DNA from: Amorphophallus konjac
Lineage: Eukaryota > Streptophyta > Magnoliopsida > Alismatales > Araceae
Length of the DNA: 64,000 nt
NCBI GenBank assembly: GCA_022559845.1
Contig: CM040125.1
Coordinates: 327,925,829 to 327,989,828 of the forward strand
Direction of reading: 5' to 3'
Position 1 is the first letter of the stretch; each line of letters opens with the position of its first letter. The notes under the pieces are model-generated. The model saw only the letters and a program-made list of their open reading frames with translations. It did not search any database and was not told the DNA's origin. Shown piece by piece: positions 20,750-32,732 of this stretch. The position numbers and the translations under genes are program-made.

Positions 20750-23700
20750 ATGACTTACCTTGATAGAGAAAACAACATGTTTAATCCAAACTTTGCTCAT
20801 GAGGATGCACAACCTAGCACATCTTATACTCCTCAATTTCAACATGTTCGTCATAATTCTCACCATATTTTCAAGGGACCACGTCCTCATTCTTATGATT
20901 TTGCTCGACCCATGGGCAATATCCAATCTCATGGTCCCTCGCCTCAATCGCGAGCCACTACTCCTACGGGATCGTCTCCTCCCAACGATGAGAAGGTCTC
21001 CCAGATCTTGCATGCATTAGATCATCTCACCCCTCAACAAATCTAAGCCCTTAAGGCCGTTGTTGAGGGTGCATCTCATTCCTCTCATCCTCCTTCAAAT
21101 CCTACGCGGGTGGCCCATCACCCCCTTCCCTCTTCTATTCACATTCCTACTCGGGTGGCCCATCAGCCATCTCCTATTCACACTTCTCCTCGGGTGGTCC
21201 AATGCCCGCCTCCTTCTATTCCTCCTCCATCACGGCCCCAAGGCCTATTTATTCCTTGCAACCCGACCCATCTGGGTCCTTCTATGGGTCGGCCCATTAA
21301 TTCCCTTCCACGGCCTTCTTATGCAGCCCCTCCTTCAAGGCCATGCCAACCCTCTGTTGCTCAGGTCACGCCCCTCCAACAAACTCTTTCAAAAAAGTCA
21401 CTTCGTTGGAGGAACAATTAAAGAGGGTTACGAGCCCACGGCCCGCTCCTCCTACTCCAGTTAATCCCCTTTACGCGGCTCTAAACAACATTACAAAGAT
21501 GGAGAAAGATTGGAAGGATAGGAGAGACGGTTGCGGCGTCGACAGTTCAAGCGAGCAAGAGCCGGCAAATTTCAATGTTCAAGTGGACGCTGTCCTTCCT
21601 CCACCCACATATACGCCTCCACTACGGTGTCCACTTGAACCGACTGATGAAGAACCGACAATTGAAGAATCTGAGGCGCACAATGATGAAGCTATGCAGG
21701 CACCCCTTCCGAGTTTCTTTCGCTTCCCTCTCCCTCCACTACCGCTTGATGAACCCCCTGCTTAGGACGAAGTCACCGTCCCCAACACATTCCCCGTTTA
21801 TGAGACTAATTGGTGTTACGATGATGGGTCAATACTCCAATCACCCATGTCATTGCACCAAGACATGTCTCCTATCCCTAACACCTCTCGCCCCATCCGG
21901 CATTTTCAACACACTAAACCTTCTCCGTTCACCCCTCCCGTAACCACCCCAATAGCCTCCACTCCACCGAACCTCCATTACCCTCCATTACGCCAGTCTC
22001 CGCCAAGCCTTCCATTACACCTCCTCTTTGTTCGCCACCTCAGCCGTCCACTATGCCTATGACCCCTACCCCATTACTTAACCCTTTACCCTTACCTGTG
22101 GCTAGTCCTGAGCAAGGTTCACCCTTTTTTACACTCGAGCCAACCCCGACTGCTTCCGAGCAAAGGGAGAAGCTCGACGTGTTTGAATCTCCACTTCCAC
22201 TCATCCTTTCTCCAACACTATCCATTACACCATCACCAACTATGGAGCCTTTCGCCTCCGCTTCACCCCCCTTTACTACTCGGAATGGGAGTGCTTCTGC
22301 AAGTACTTGTACCGAAGATGATCAAGAGCTGGGCAAGAAGGATTTGGCTACGGCAGACCTATTCAAGATGCAAGAGTTTATTTGCCGGATGCCAATCCGA
22401 GTTGTTGTGCCAAGCATGGTCGAAGAGGCCAAGTCACCGCAACTGCTCACTAAGAGAGAATGTCAAGCTTTGATGCCATGTAGGCTTGTGCCCAAAGGCC
22501 GGGAAGGGCACCCCTTGTTCCAACTTTCAAATCTTGAACCTTTTCTTCCATACAAGGGGCGAATGCCTATTCTATTCAACACTCCATATACGCCACAGCC
22601 CCTGGGTAACACAATGCTTCCTATCCCAACTGTTCAACTCTCTCGCACTATTACTTTTCACTCTTCAAGGGAGTTGTCACTTACCATTGAAGCTTCATCC
22701 ATTGGGCCAATTGGCTATACACTTTCACTGCCATGGAGGGGCGATTATCTTGGTGCTGAAGGGCTTTCCACTATTTTATCCACCTTCTATTCAACTCCAT
22801 CCACATTCTTGTCTGTCACATTTTCTTCATGGGCCACTCCAAGGGCAAAGAGGAGGATCTCATCCTCTCGCCCTTCATGTTCGTCATATTCTTTGCATCT
22901 CATGCATTCTGTTGCATCCATGCATTCATCGCATCCATTCTATTGCATCCACAAGCATTTACACTTCTTCTTTCCCGGGTTTCAAAACCTGTATCTTCCC
23001 CGCCTTCCGGAATCTCCGGATCCCCCACGTTTCCTATATCTTCCGCCTCTATCTTCGGGATCTCCAAGTCCTCTTACACTCACCAGGTATTGTGTCCCCT
23101 CCAATCATCCCTCAGGGCATCGCGCCCCTTTCCAACTATTGAATCCGTACTCCCCGGATTTCTCTCCCGTCCTCCTTGGGCATCACGTCCCTCGGTATCT
23201 GCTTCCTCCGGAACCTCCGGATCCTGCTCTTTGGGCATCGCGCCCCTACACACCATCAAGTCCGGATCTTATGGGCTTCTTACTGATTCTCCCAGGGCAT
23301 CGCGTCCCTCGGTATCTGCTTCCTCCAGAACCTCCGGATCTTTCACCCCTCTCTTTATCCCTTGGGCATCACGCCCCTTTCTGTCTTCTTCCTCCGGAAC
23401 CTCCGGATCTTTCTCTTCTCCTTGGGCATCGCGTCCCATGGTGCCTTCCCCCTCTAGAACCGCCGGACTCTCTTTCCTTCCTCCCAGGGCATCGCACCCT
23501 TTATGATTCTCTTCCTCCGGAGCCTCCGGATTCTCCATCTTATTCTCTCTATCTTCTTTCGGGGCATCCTGACCCTTCTGATTCCATCCCTCCGAAACCT
23601 CCGGACCCTCCTGATCCTTTTCATCCACTCTTCCCTGGGAACTGCGTCCCTCGGCATCTCATTCCCCCGGAACCTCCGGACCATCCATCTTTGTTCCGAT

Positions 23701-24011
23701 TCATCTTTCTACTCTTTCAAGACATCACATCCTTCATTTTCTTCTTCCTTTTCCATCATCTTTTTCCCTATTTCTTCCTAGGGCACCGCGTACCTCAATA
23801 TTTTATCCCTCCGGAGCCCCCGGATTCCTCCTATCAGGATTCTCCTCCTTTACTCCCAGACCCTCCAGATCCGCCTCTTTCCATCTATCAATTTCTTCTT
23901 CCGATTCCCCCTAATCCTGGGTCCGACCTAACTTCTTCCACGTCCACTGCCTTAGGCATCTGGCCATTCTCTCACTGCTTTCGAGGTTTTAGTCCTCACT
24001 CCTCCTTCTAA
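20750..24011 (+). pseudogene. Large proline-rich ORF of element X, copy B (broken)
   Basis: This is the homologue of the ORF at 2,200-5,281, spanning about 1,087 codons. Breaks are a TAA at 21,044-21,046 (copy A has CAA), a one-base deletion near 21,390, a TAG at 21,763-21,765 (copy A has CAG) and another frameshift before 22,053. From 22,053 a single frame stays open for 652 codons to 24,011. It includes KMQEFICRMPIRVVVPSM, LPYKGRMPILFNTPY and about eight C-terminal repeats ending in PPEPPD. The breaks fall at different places from those of copy A, so the ancestor had one continuous frame. No known domain is recognised. Confidence 0.65.
22997..23872 (+). repeat. Minisatellite inside the X ORF, copy B
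   Basis: Same repeats as 4,546-5,142 but with roughly twice the units. Each unit joins a TCCGGAACCTCCGGA dyad to a GGGCATCGCGTCCC block through a variable linker. Linker lengths are mostly multiples of three, so the frame stays open across the array. Confidence 0.8.
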
Positions 24012-25169
24012 TTCTCCGCTTCTTCTGTAGACCTTTCATGTGATCAGGGTCTCCACACCTTAGTGAGGGAGTTCTAGCCCTCACCTCTCTTCCTTTTCTC
24101 CTTATTCGTCTGAGTCTGGTCTGAGCACCACTCCTTCTTGTTAAGCCACTTTCAAATCCTTTGTATCCAATCCTTTTATCTGCCTAAGAGGACTATCCCA
24201 CAATGATCAACCCCGCCTCTCACGGCAGTTGCTTCAACAAAGGTCGCAAGGTAATATGTTGGCGTAAGTACGCATTTTATGATATCATTACCTCCTTTGC
24301 TTCACGCCTGATTTTTCAAAATAAAGTGCTTCTTAACAAGATTAAAAGTGGTGTTTTAGACCTTTATCTTAGGCTTTTTGTATCTCATCAAAACAGTCTT
24401 TTAGGCTTGTTTTTGCAGCACCTTTGGTTAATAAGAACCCCGCGCCAGGAATTCGATATTCTCTCCCCGCTTGTTAAGAGTAACCCTTAGCTAGGCATTC
24501 CACACACTTCACGGCGCCCTTTAGCCGGCTCCTTTTGATAAAACACCGTTGCTACTTTGACCATGCCATGAGTATATCTGAAAGTCTTTTCTCTTCTTTA
24601 CTCGGCCGAATGCAGGGGCAAGAGGTTGACGGATGAGATGACCCACCCAGGGTAATCCCCAATACGAGAGGAGTCTCAAATAGGGGCAGTCTTGACCCAA
24701 AATCAATACAAATTTCATGATATACATCTCGCCAAAAGGGCTATTATGGAAATCAAATCAGAATTTTGATAAATGCAAAATTATGAATTATGGCATGTCA
24801 AAGTGGCAAAGTCCCCACAGGGAAAACCCTGGTCGTATGCATGTCAAGAGTCTAAAAATCAAAGGCACAAAGCCCCGGCACAACAGACTACCTCTTTGAG
24901 GGGAAACACCTTGGAAGGAATTCAAGTCCCGACATCTCCCATCCTGCATAAAGTTTATCCTCAATTATTCTTCTCTTCTCCCTCTAAGACCGAATGTTTC
25001 TCGGGTATGGCCTTGGTAGGAGCACCGTTAATCAAGGGCAGTCAGTTATAGGGCGCCACCCTTCAATGCACGCTCGGCTTTGGGTAATTTTAGCGAAAGG
25101 GGAAGGAACAATGACCCCTAGCCAGTGGTTCAAAAACACCCTTTGATGCTGCATTAACAATGTCTAAAC

Positions 25170-25440
25170 CAAAAAAAAAATCAAAAAAAAACTTGAATGT
25201 TTCCTAAGTCAAAATCCAAAAAAATTGAATATTTCCTAAGTCAAAATCCAAAAAATTTGAATATTTTCTAAGCCAAAATCCAAAAAAAATTGAATATTTC
25301 CTGATCAAAATCCAACAAAAATTGAATATTTTCAAAATTCATAATAAAAATTCAAATATTTTTCAAAATTCACATAAAAATTTAAATATTTTCAAAACTC
25401 ATAAAAATTTGCATATTTCAAAATCCAAAAAATTGCATTG
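25170..25440 (+). repeat. AT-rich tandem repeat, X-B
   Basis: Degenerate units of about 30 bases with TTGAATATTT and CAAAATCCAAAAA, equivalent to 17,580-17,815. Confidence 0.85.
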
Positions 25441-26135
25441 TATTTTTCTGATGGTGCTTTTTGCAGGAACAACAACTTTGCAAGGACCAAGAGCACGGGA
25501 TGAGTCCTCTCCATTCATTGCCATCTACCTTTTGATTCTTCCCATGTTCACAATTGATCACATCTTCATAATTTGCTACGCATTACTCCAATTATTCATC
25601 TCCAAATCTTTTTTATCAAATCTTGCTAATCACTCCGCCGATGGGCATTATCAGATCTTGATCATTCAACTCAAATCTTGATTAGCCAAGTTGTCATCCT
25701 CATGACAAACGACAAACAATGATGCTATGCTATCTATGCTTTAATGATGCTATCTATGTTATTCATGCCTTTCACGCTGTGCACACTTGAATGCTATTCA
25801 TGATATGATACATACATGCTATTGATGCTTTGATTCATGCTATACTTGCTATGCTTAAATGCCTTATTCATTGCTTGTTATCTTTTATATCTTGGCTGAT
25901 GAATCTTCGAGCGCAGGAAGAAGCTCTTGGTCCCACCGACTGGGCATCATCATCCAAGCCCTACGGTGTTTGCATCTCATTTCTCAGTTCCCCCATGCTC
26001 ATTGCTATCACCATCCCCCCTGTATGCATCCTACTATATGTTACATACGCTACTAGATTATATCAAGGACCTTGTGACTTTGGTAAAACTGAGATTTGAG
26101 TTCCCCTTCATCAAAAACAATGATGATTCCAGAGG

Positions 26136-26176
26136 AGTCTTAGTCACACGGATAGGCCGTTGAGCCGTCTAAGACT
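26136..26176 (+). other. Stem-loop near the 3' end of X-B
   Basis: AGTCTTAG at 26,136-26,143 pairs with CTAAGACT at 26,169-26,176, and ACGG pairs with CCGT inside. The X-A equivalent is deleted. Confidence 0.6.
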
Positions 26177-26834
26177 GGGGACGATGATTCCCTTTTGCGA
26201 GTTGATGCGTGGATAAACGGGCTTCGGCTTAGTATCGGCTCGCAAAATGAGTTTCTTGACCCAGTCTTGGCAGTTTAATAATATTATCCTTGATTATCTT
26301 ATATTTTCATTTGTTTTAATTTTTCCTTTTAAAGCCAGCATGCATTCATATAGGACTTTGAATTAACGTTGGAAAATCATTCTGATAAGCTGATTTGGAG
26401 AGTCAAATTGATCTTAATCTTTCAAGATATGAGATATTCATTGCTGAATGGAATCCTCAGTTCGTTTTGTCGCTGTTTTGGGTCATTTTCTCGAAATCTC
26501 CTTGTTTGGATTTCTATCATCTTATTTCAATCCTTTTCCCTTGATCCACCTTGGCTGCAGCACGTCCACATTGGCTGGTAATCGCTCCCCAATGGTGAAA
26601 CCTGCAGGTTTGTGACCTGGGATACTTCCACCGCGCTGGAAGTTGATCATTCTCCTTTGTGCCCGCGTGCACACTCCCTCTTTTATCCAAACATCGTTGA
26701 TTTCATTGAATTTCCCGGATTGCTTCATCTCGAGCTTTTGATTTAATTCTCATCAAATGATGTTGATTGCGTGTCTCATCACACCTTGGCATCTACTTTT
26801 CAGTTTGCTCTGCTCCCTTGCAAAGTAGACGCCA

Positions 26835-26846
26835 AGGCGGGGCAGC
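26835..26846 (+). other. Polypurine tract of X-B
   Basis: AAGGCGGGGCAGC-like sequence directly before the LTR start TGTAGACACG. The inverted copy at 1,026-1,038 has the same junction. Confidence 0.6.
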
Positions 26847-27049
26847 TGTAGACACGCCAAAATTGACGTTACTGTGAGTGCATCTCATATTACCTTGTAA
26901 TGCCCCAATTTGACCCTCAAATCAATTTTATTTGAGTGGTTTTTCTTACTTTTCTTGGATTTCTCCCTTTTCCCTCCCTTTTCTTATTTTTCCCTATTTT
27001 TCTAGATTTTCTGGGTATTTTTCTCTATTTTTAGGAATTTTTCCGAATT

Positions 27050-27720
27050 AACGACTTGAAGAGGGGCGTCATTTCATTTTAAGAAAATTTAAAGAAAATA
27101 AAAATAAAATTGACGTCACGTACATCAGGCGTCAATTGCACTCAAATTCCTATTTTTCTGGATTTTTTCGAGCATTTTTCGATTTTTTTAGAATTAACGA
27201 TCAAGAATGGGACGTTATCTTAATTTTAAATAAAATAAAAATCAAAGAAATTGGAAATAACGACGTGGTTGAGGGCGTCATTATTTTTAAACCCTCTTCC
27301 AGAGGTGATTTGGTGGCTTTCCGGGTGTCAGAAAAATACGGAAAAATAGTCATTGGAATCAGCATAGTTAGATGCATCTCCACCTAAAAAATGGGAAAAT
27401 AATATTGAGAAATGAAAAATGACCCTGTTTTGAATATTTTGAATTAACGACCTTGATTCGGATGTCATTTAAATTGACGCCCGAATCAACAGTTGTCCAT
27501 TCTCTTTTGGCTGATTTTTCATCTTGATTAACGCCCCTTGGTAGGGCGTGCATTTTTAATTAACTCCTTTAGTTTAGGCGTCTTTCAATTTTCAAATACA
27601 GGGAGGTTTTTATTTCTAAAAATTGAATCTGGAATTGACGCCTTCTCGCCAGGCGTGTTTTGAATTAACGCCCTCTGGCAGGTCGTCAATTTGTGAATTG
27701 ACGCCCTGAGCTGGGTCGTC
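27050..27720 (+). repeat. 21-nt dyad array in the X-B 3' LTR
   Basis: Units start at 27,050, 27,112, 27,196, 27,259, 27,446, 27,476, 27,530, 27,562, 27,637, 27,667 and 27,700. Nine are exactly 21 nt (six-base arm, nine-base spacer, six-base arm); those at 27,112 and 27,476 are 22. Arms follow RACGMC and GGCGTS. Most units are embedded in AATT or ATTAA contexts, so the palindrome can extend (AATTGACG/CGTCAATT at 27,108-27,137). Confidence 0.9.
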
Positions 27721-27865
27721 TTTAACTTCAGAATTCTGTTCGAACGCCTCCTTTCCTGCAGAGAGTCCCTTCCCTATTTGATCACTTCGTTGATAAGGGA
27801 ATTGGAGTCCTTACTTCCTATGGCTATTGCTTGATCTGATCCTTTCCAAATCTGTTTTTGAACTC

Positions 27866-27876
27866 TTTAAATAGGG
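27866..27876 (+). promoter_or_regulatory. TATA-like box of the X LTR
   Basis: TTTAAATAGGG sits downstream of the dyad array and upstream of the likely R region. The array would then lie in the U3 promoter region. Confidence 0.45.
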
Positions 27877-28616
27877 CTCTGTGGCTCTGTTCGAAGTTCC
27901 GGATTCTGGTTCCAATTTTTTTGGTTTTTCTTTCTTCTTCTTCTCTTACAGGACGCTGCTGCTGTTTCTTGGCAAAGGAGGAAGTTCCCTGCGTTTATTG
28001 TTCTCATCTGATCGAAGGAGTCTCCCTCCTCATCAAGCATCTAAGCCGAGAAGCACAGGCTCTTCTATCTGTCGAGTTCTTCTTTCTTTTGTTTGTATGC
28101 ATGCGTATACATTCACCATGTTCATCTCTCTGTTAATATCTTTTTATTCTCAACCACGTTGAGAACCTCCAACAGTGCAATCGCGTTGCACACTTCTTAT
28201 TATTCTTTGCACATCATTCATCATATATTCTCCCATACCCTTTTGCATAGGGGTTTAAGGGCCAACACCCACAAGGTGTGTTCTTGCACAGGATATTTCA
28301 TGCTCATCTGTATATGAATTTGATGCTACACTTACCTTGGTTCTAATCCAGTCTTCTATTGGTGTTTGTTAATTTTGCAAGGGTAATCAATAAGAGGAAC
28401 TCTCTTCATCGGCCGGCCGATTGGAAGAGAAGGAAAAGACTCACAATTCCCCGCTTCCTTTTGAGGTATTTATATTCGCGATCCCTCCATATTATTATTT
28501 ATATTTTTGAGGCCCTCGCGTCTCTGGCGATCACACTCCTATTTGCACCACGTGCATGCCATCAATTCTTTCTTTTATTTTTATAATTGTTCTAAGTGGA
28601 TTTATCACGATCTACA

Positions 28617-29985
28617 CTCGGGCCTCCTCCGCCAACCCGAGCCAATGAGATCGAAGAACCGTAATCGCAACAAGCATTGCTTGTTCCACAGCGATCACGG
28701 GCACCACACCGGCGACTGCCACCAGCTCCAGGATAAGATTGAGCACCTCATCCGTCAGGGACATCTAGCTCGGTTCATAGCCGAGCATAAAGAAGACCGA
28801 GGCGCCCTAGAGGAGATCGACAATGCCCCCCGTGGGGTACACATCAATGTCATCTCCGGAGGAGCAGCATCAGGCGGTGACAGCAGCCGAGGAAGGAAGC
28901 GTCATGCCGAGCGGGTGAGCCGAGCCATAGAGCCTCCCAAGGCCCCGCCGAGTGAGCCCCAGGTCATAGTCTTCTCCGACCGAGACCTGGAAGGGCTGAG
29001 CAGCCCGCATGATGACGCCCTCATGATCTCGGCTACGATAAACCATTGTAACGTAGATAGGATTCTAGTTGACAATGGGAGTGCCCCTGATGTACTATCT
29101 TATGATTGTTTCCTTAAGATGGGGGAGGAACCATCCAAACTCCGCCCGATCCGAACCCCTCTCTGCGGGTTCAATGGCCTGGCCACCTATCCCGAGGGAG
29201 CCCTAAGCCTACCGGTTACCCTCGGTACCCCACCCAAAACCGTTACAGTCATGGTTAACTTCATAGTGATTAAAGGTATGATAGCATACAACGCCATCTT
29301 CGGCCGGGGAATCCTCAGCCGAATAAAAGCGGTGCCGTCTACCTATCACCAGAAAATGAAGTTCCCCACCAAAAATGGGTTGGGGGAAGTCCGAGGTAAC
29401 CAGGCCGCGGACAGAAGGTGCTACAATATCTCGGTAGAGGCCACAAGGCCGGATGGGAAGGACAACGGCCCCCGGGGAGTCGAGGATAAATCCACAACCA
29501 CCGAACTTGGTGGCGAATTACTGGCGATTTTCCTAAATTATGACCCGGCCCTAGGAGTAAAGATCGGAGCCGACCTACCATCTGAGGTTCAACAGCAATA
29601 TAAAAAGTTCCTTTCTGAGTACATCCGAGTTTTTGCTTGGGCTGATGATCAACTCTCTGGGATACAAGAGGAGACTGTAATGCATAAGCTCAACCTCGAC
29701 CCCACCGTGAAGCCCATACAACAGCGCAGGAGGAAGCATGCACCGGAGAAACAGGCGATCATCAAGGCGCAGGTCACCAAGGGGCAAGAGACTGGCCTTT
29801 TTAGGCTGGTCCTGTACCCGACGTGGCTAGCCAACGTCGTCCTGGTATCGAAAGCTTCAGGCAAGTGGCGGATGTGCATGGATTTCACCATCCTGAATAA
29901 GGCCACCCCTAAGGACTTTATCCGTTACCGAGCATCGACCAATTGGTTGACTCAACCTCGGGCAACAAGATACTCAGCTTCCTAG
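28617..29985 (+). pseudogene. G2 gag end, protease and start of RT
   Basis: The frame opens within gag just before RQPEPMRSKN. It contains the knuckle CLFHSDHGHHTGDC, the protease motif ILVDNGSAPDVL near 29,065 and the start of RT. Next to G1 it is highly similar and lacks the TGA that G1 has at 8,927 (G2 reads GKWRMCMDF). A one-base deletion near 29,915 shifts the frame, which ends at 29,985. Confidence 0.85.
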
Positions 29986-32732
29986 ACGCCGATTCAGGTT
30001 ACCACCAGATCAGAATGGATCCAGAAGATGTCAAGAAGACCGTCTTCATCACCGACTACGGCGTATACTGCTACACCCGGATGCCTTTCGGGTTGAAAAA
30101 CGCCGGAGCCACGTACCAGAGGCTGGTCAACCACATGCTTGAAGACAACTAGGTCGGAACGTCGAGGCCTACATCGACGATATGCTCGTCAAGACCCCCA
30201 AGGCCGAGGACCACTTCACCGACCTCGCTGAGACCTTCGACACCCTCCTGAGGTACAACATGAAGCTCAATCCTGCAAAGTGTGCCTTCGGAGTGAGATC
30301 CGGGAAGTTCCTGGGTTTCCTAGTCACTCAGCGTGGGATCGAGGCCAACCCCAACAAAGTCCAGGCCATCCTGGACATGCGCCCGCCCACCTGCATCAAG
30401 GACGCCCAACACCTAACTGGGCGTGTCGCCGCTCTCAGCCGGTTCCTGTCCCGTGCAGCCGAACGATGCTTGCCCTTCTTCAAAATGTTGAGGGGGCCCA
30501 AATTGGCATCTGCTACTTTCGCATGAGATGAGGAATGCCAGAGAGCGTTCGCCGAGCTCAAGGAGATCTTGGCCTCACCCCCGGTGCTCTCCAAGCCCGT
30601 TCTGGGTGAAGTCTTGCTGCTCTATCTCTCGGCAACACCATCTAGGGTTAGCTCGGTCCTAGTCAGAAATGACTCGGGAGTCGAGAGGCCGGTCTACTAC
30701 CCCAGCAAGGTGCTTAACGAGGCTGAAAGGAGGTACCCCGCAACTGAGAAACTCGTGCTAGCGTTGGTTACCTCCACCAAGCGCCTCCGACCCTATTTCC
30801 AGGGTCACCCCATCACCGTGCTAACCGGTGAACCATTGAAGAAGATCCTGGCCCACCCCGAAGCCTCGGGACGACTCGTCAAATGGGCCATTATGCTCGG
30901 GGCCTACGATATATCCTATCGGCCGCGCTCAGCTGTGAAAGGCCAAGCGCTCGCTGACTTCATCGCCGAAAGCACCATCCCGACTGAAGAAAGATCTCCG
31001 TCCGCGCCCGGGCCGACCTGGGAATTGTTCATTGATGGATCCTCCAAGTCGGTCGGTAGTGGTGCCGGAATCCTCCTGAAGTCCCCCGAAGGAGTAGAAC
31101 TGTAATACGCCTTGAAGTTCAACTTTCAGGCGTCCAACAACGCTTCCGAGTATGAGGCCCATATCTCGGGAGCACGCATGGCCCGACAGTTAGGGGCTGA
31201 GCGAGTCAAAATCCATACTGACTCCCAGCTGGTCGCTAGCCAAGTCAACGGCGAGTACGAAGCTCGAGAGGCACCAATGATCAAATACCTCCAACTGGTC
31301 AGAGACCTGACCCAACAGTTCGAGAGATTCGAGGTAGTCCGAATAGCTCGGGAGGAAAACTCCCGAGCGGACGCCCTCTCTCGGCTGGCCTCCTCTCTCG
31401 ATCCCGAAGGTACCCGATTGGTCCTCCTTGAAGAGCTAGAGCGCCCTAGCATTGACTCGGAGCTCCTTACTATTGACTCAGCCATTCTAAGCGACTGGCG
31501 GCACCCCCTACCTGTCGTGGCTCCGGGACTCTCAAGAGCCTTCCGACCCTCTAGAGGCTCGCAGATTGAAGTACTAAGCCCGGTGCTTCGTCATTCTAGA
31601 TGACACTCTCTACCGGAGATCTTTCTCCGGTCCCCTCCTGAAGTGCCTCGGCCCCGATGAAGCCAACCGAGCTACCCAAGATATTCATCAAGGCCTGTGC
31701 GGAGCACACTCAAGAGGAAGGTCACTCACCCGGATCCTGCTACGGAAGGGTTACTGGTGGCCCACTCTGCAGCGCGACTGCACGCCGTACGTGCAACAGT
31801 GCGACTGATGCCAGCAATTCGACCACTTAGACCATCAGCCGGCTACGGAGCTCGTCACCCTGACCGAGCCATACCCCTTTGCACGGTGGGGGATCGACAT
31901 TCTTGGGCCGTTCCCTACAGCTCAGGCCCAGAAGAAGTTTATCCTCGTTGCCATCGACTACTTTACCAAGTGGATCGAGACCAAAGCCACGGCGAGGATC
32001 ACCGAGACAGTCGTCTGGAGTTTCATCTGGAAGTCGATCATTTGTCGTTACGGCATCCCCCGGGTGACAGTGAGCGATAACGGTCGGCAATTTGACTCTC
32101 GTTATTTCTGAGATAGATGTGCCGACCTAGGTATTCGCAACCACTTCACTTCGGTCGCCCACCCTCAGGCCAACGGGCTAGTCGAGAATGCCAATAAGAC
32201 TATCTTAAAAGGCATAAAGACTAGACTCGGCAAGGCCAAGGGCAACTGGCTCGAGGAACTGCCTATCGTACTTTGGTCCCACAGAACGACTCGCAGAACG
32301 GCAAACGGTGAAAGTCCTTTCCAGTTGGTATATGGCACCGAGGCCGTCATTCCGTTGGAGATCACCAATCCCTCCCTTCGAGTCATCTGCTTCTCGCTTG
32401 AGGTAAACAAGCAAAAATTACTCGAGAACCTCGACCTAGCAGATGAACACCGAGAGATTGCCAGCATCCGAGCAACGGAGTACCATCACCGCCTCACTTC
32501 ATACTACAATGCCAAAGTCTGAGACAGGCACTTCCAACCGGGAGACTTCGTCCTTAGGAAAGCCGAAGCCTCTCGACCACTAGAGGCGGCGGGCAAGCTA
32601 TCCCCTAACTGGGAAGGCCCCTACCGAGTGGTCGAGACACTCGGGAAAGGAGCATACCGGCTATCTACAATGGAAGGGGAACCCATCCCTCGGACGTGGA
32701 ACGCAGCCACACTACGCAAGTTCTACTTTTGA
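29915..32732 (+). pseudogene. G2 RT, RNase H domains and integrase
   Basis: The rest of pol is in fragments. Frameshifts lie near 29,915 and 30,145 (one base missing at each) and near 31,495. In-frame stops are at 30,524 (TGA where G1 has TGG), 31,103 (TAA), about 31,806 (TGA), about 32,109 (TGA) and 32,520 (TGA, shared with G1). The RT YIDDM motif is still encoded near 30,170. The archaeal-type RNase H (WELFIDGSSKS, IHTDSQLVASQ) and the integrase core (DNGRQFD, NGLVENANKT) are recognisable. At about 31,913 it keeps the 14 bases missing from the G1 integrase. Confidence 0.87.

Larger units (their letters stand above)
24012..26846 (+). other. X-B internal region after the ORF, non-coding
   Basis: No gene is supported. 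It holds the block equivalent to the G1 target site (about 24,270), conserved blocks to 25,100, the AT-rich repeat array, TGCTATGCT-type repeats at 25,720-25,870, a hairpin at 26,136-26,176 and the purine tract before the LTR. Confidence 0.7.
18176..28616 (+). mobile_element. Element X copy B (X-B)
   Basis: LTR 18,176-19,729, internal 19,730-26,846, LTR 26,847-28,616. The internal region holds a primer-like site, the hairpin leader, the long proline-rich ORF, an AT-rich repeat array and a purine tract. It holds no pol. The two LTRs are clearly diverged, so they are not the two fresh ends of one insertion. Recombination between X elements probably built the A-LTR-B-LTR tandem. The 3' LTR ends exactly at the G2 sequence, which suggests insertion into G2. 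Confidence 0.82.
26847..28616 (+). repeat. X-B 3' LTR (full length, 1,770 bp)
   Basis: Starts TGTAGACACGCC and ends GATCTACA. A TATA-like TTTAAATAGGG lies at 27,866. The upstream part carries the 21-nt dyad array. A 14-base perfect palindrome, ATCGGCCGGCCGAT, is at 28,408-28,421, with the same at 19,511-19,524 in the shared LTR. The base after the LTR begins G2 sequence. Confidence 0.9.
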
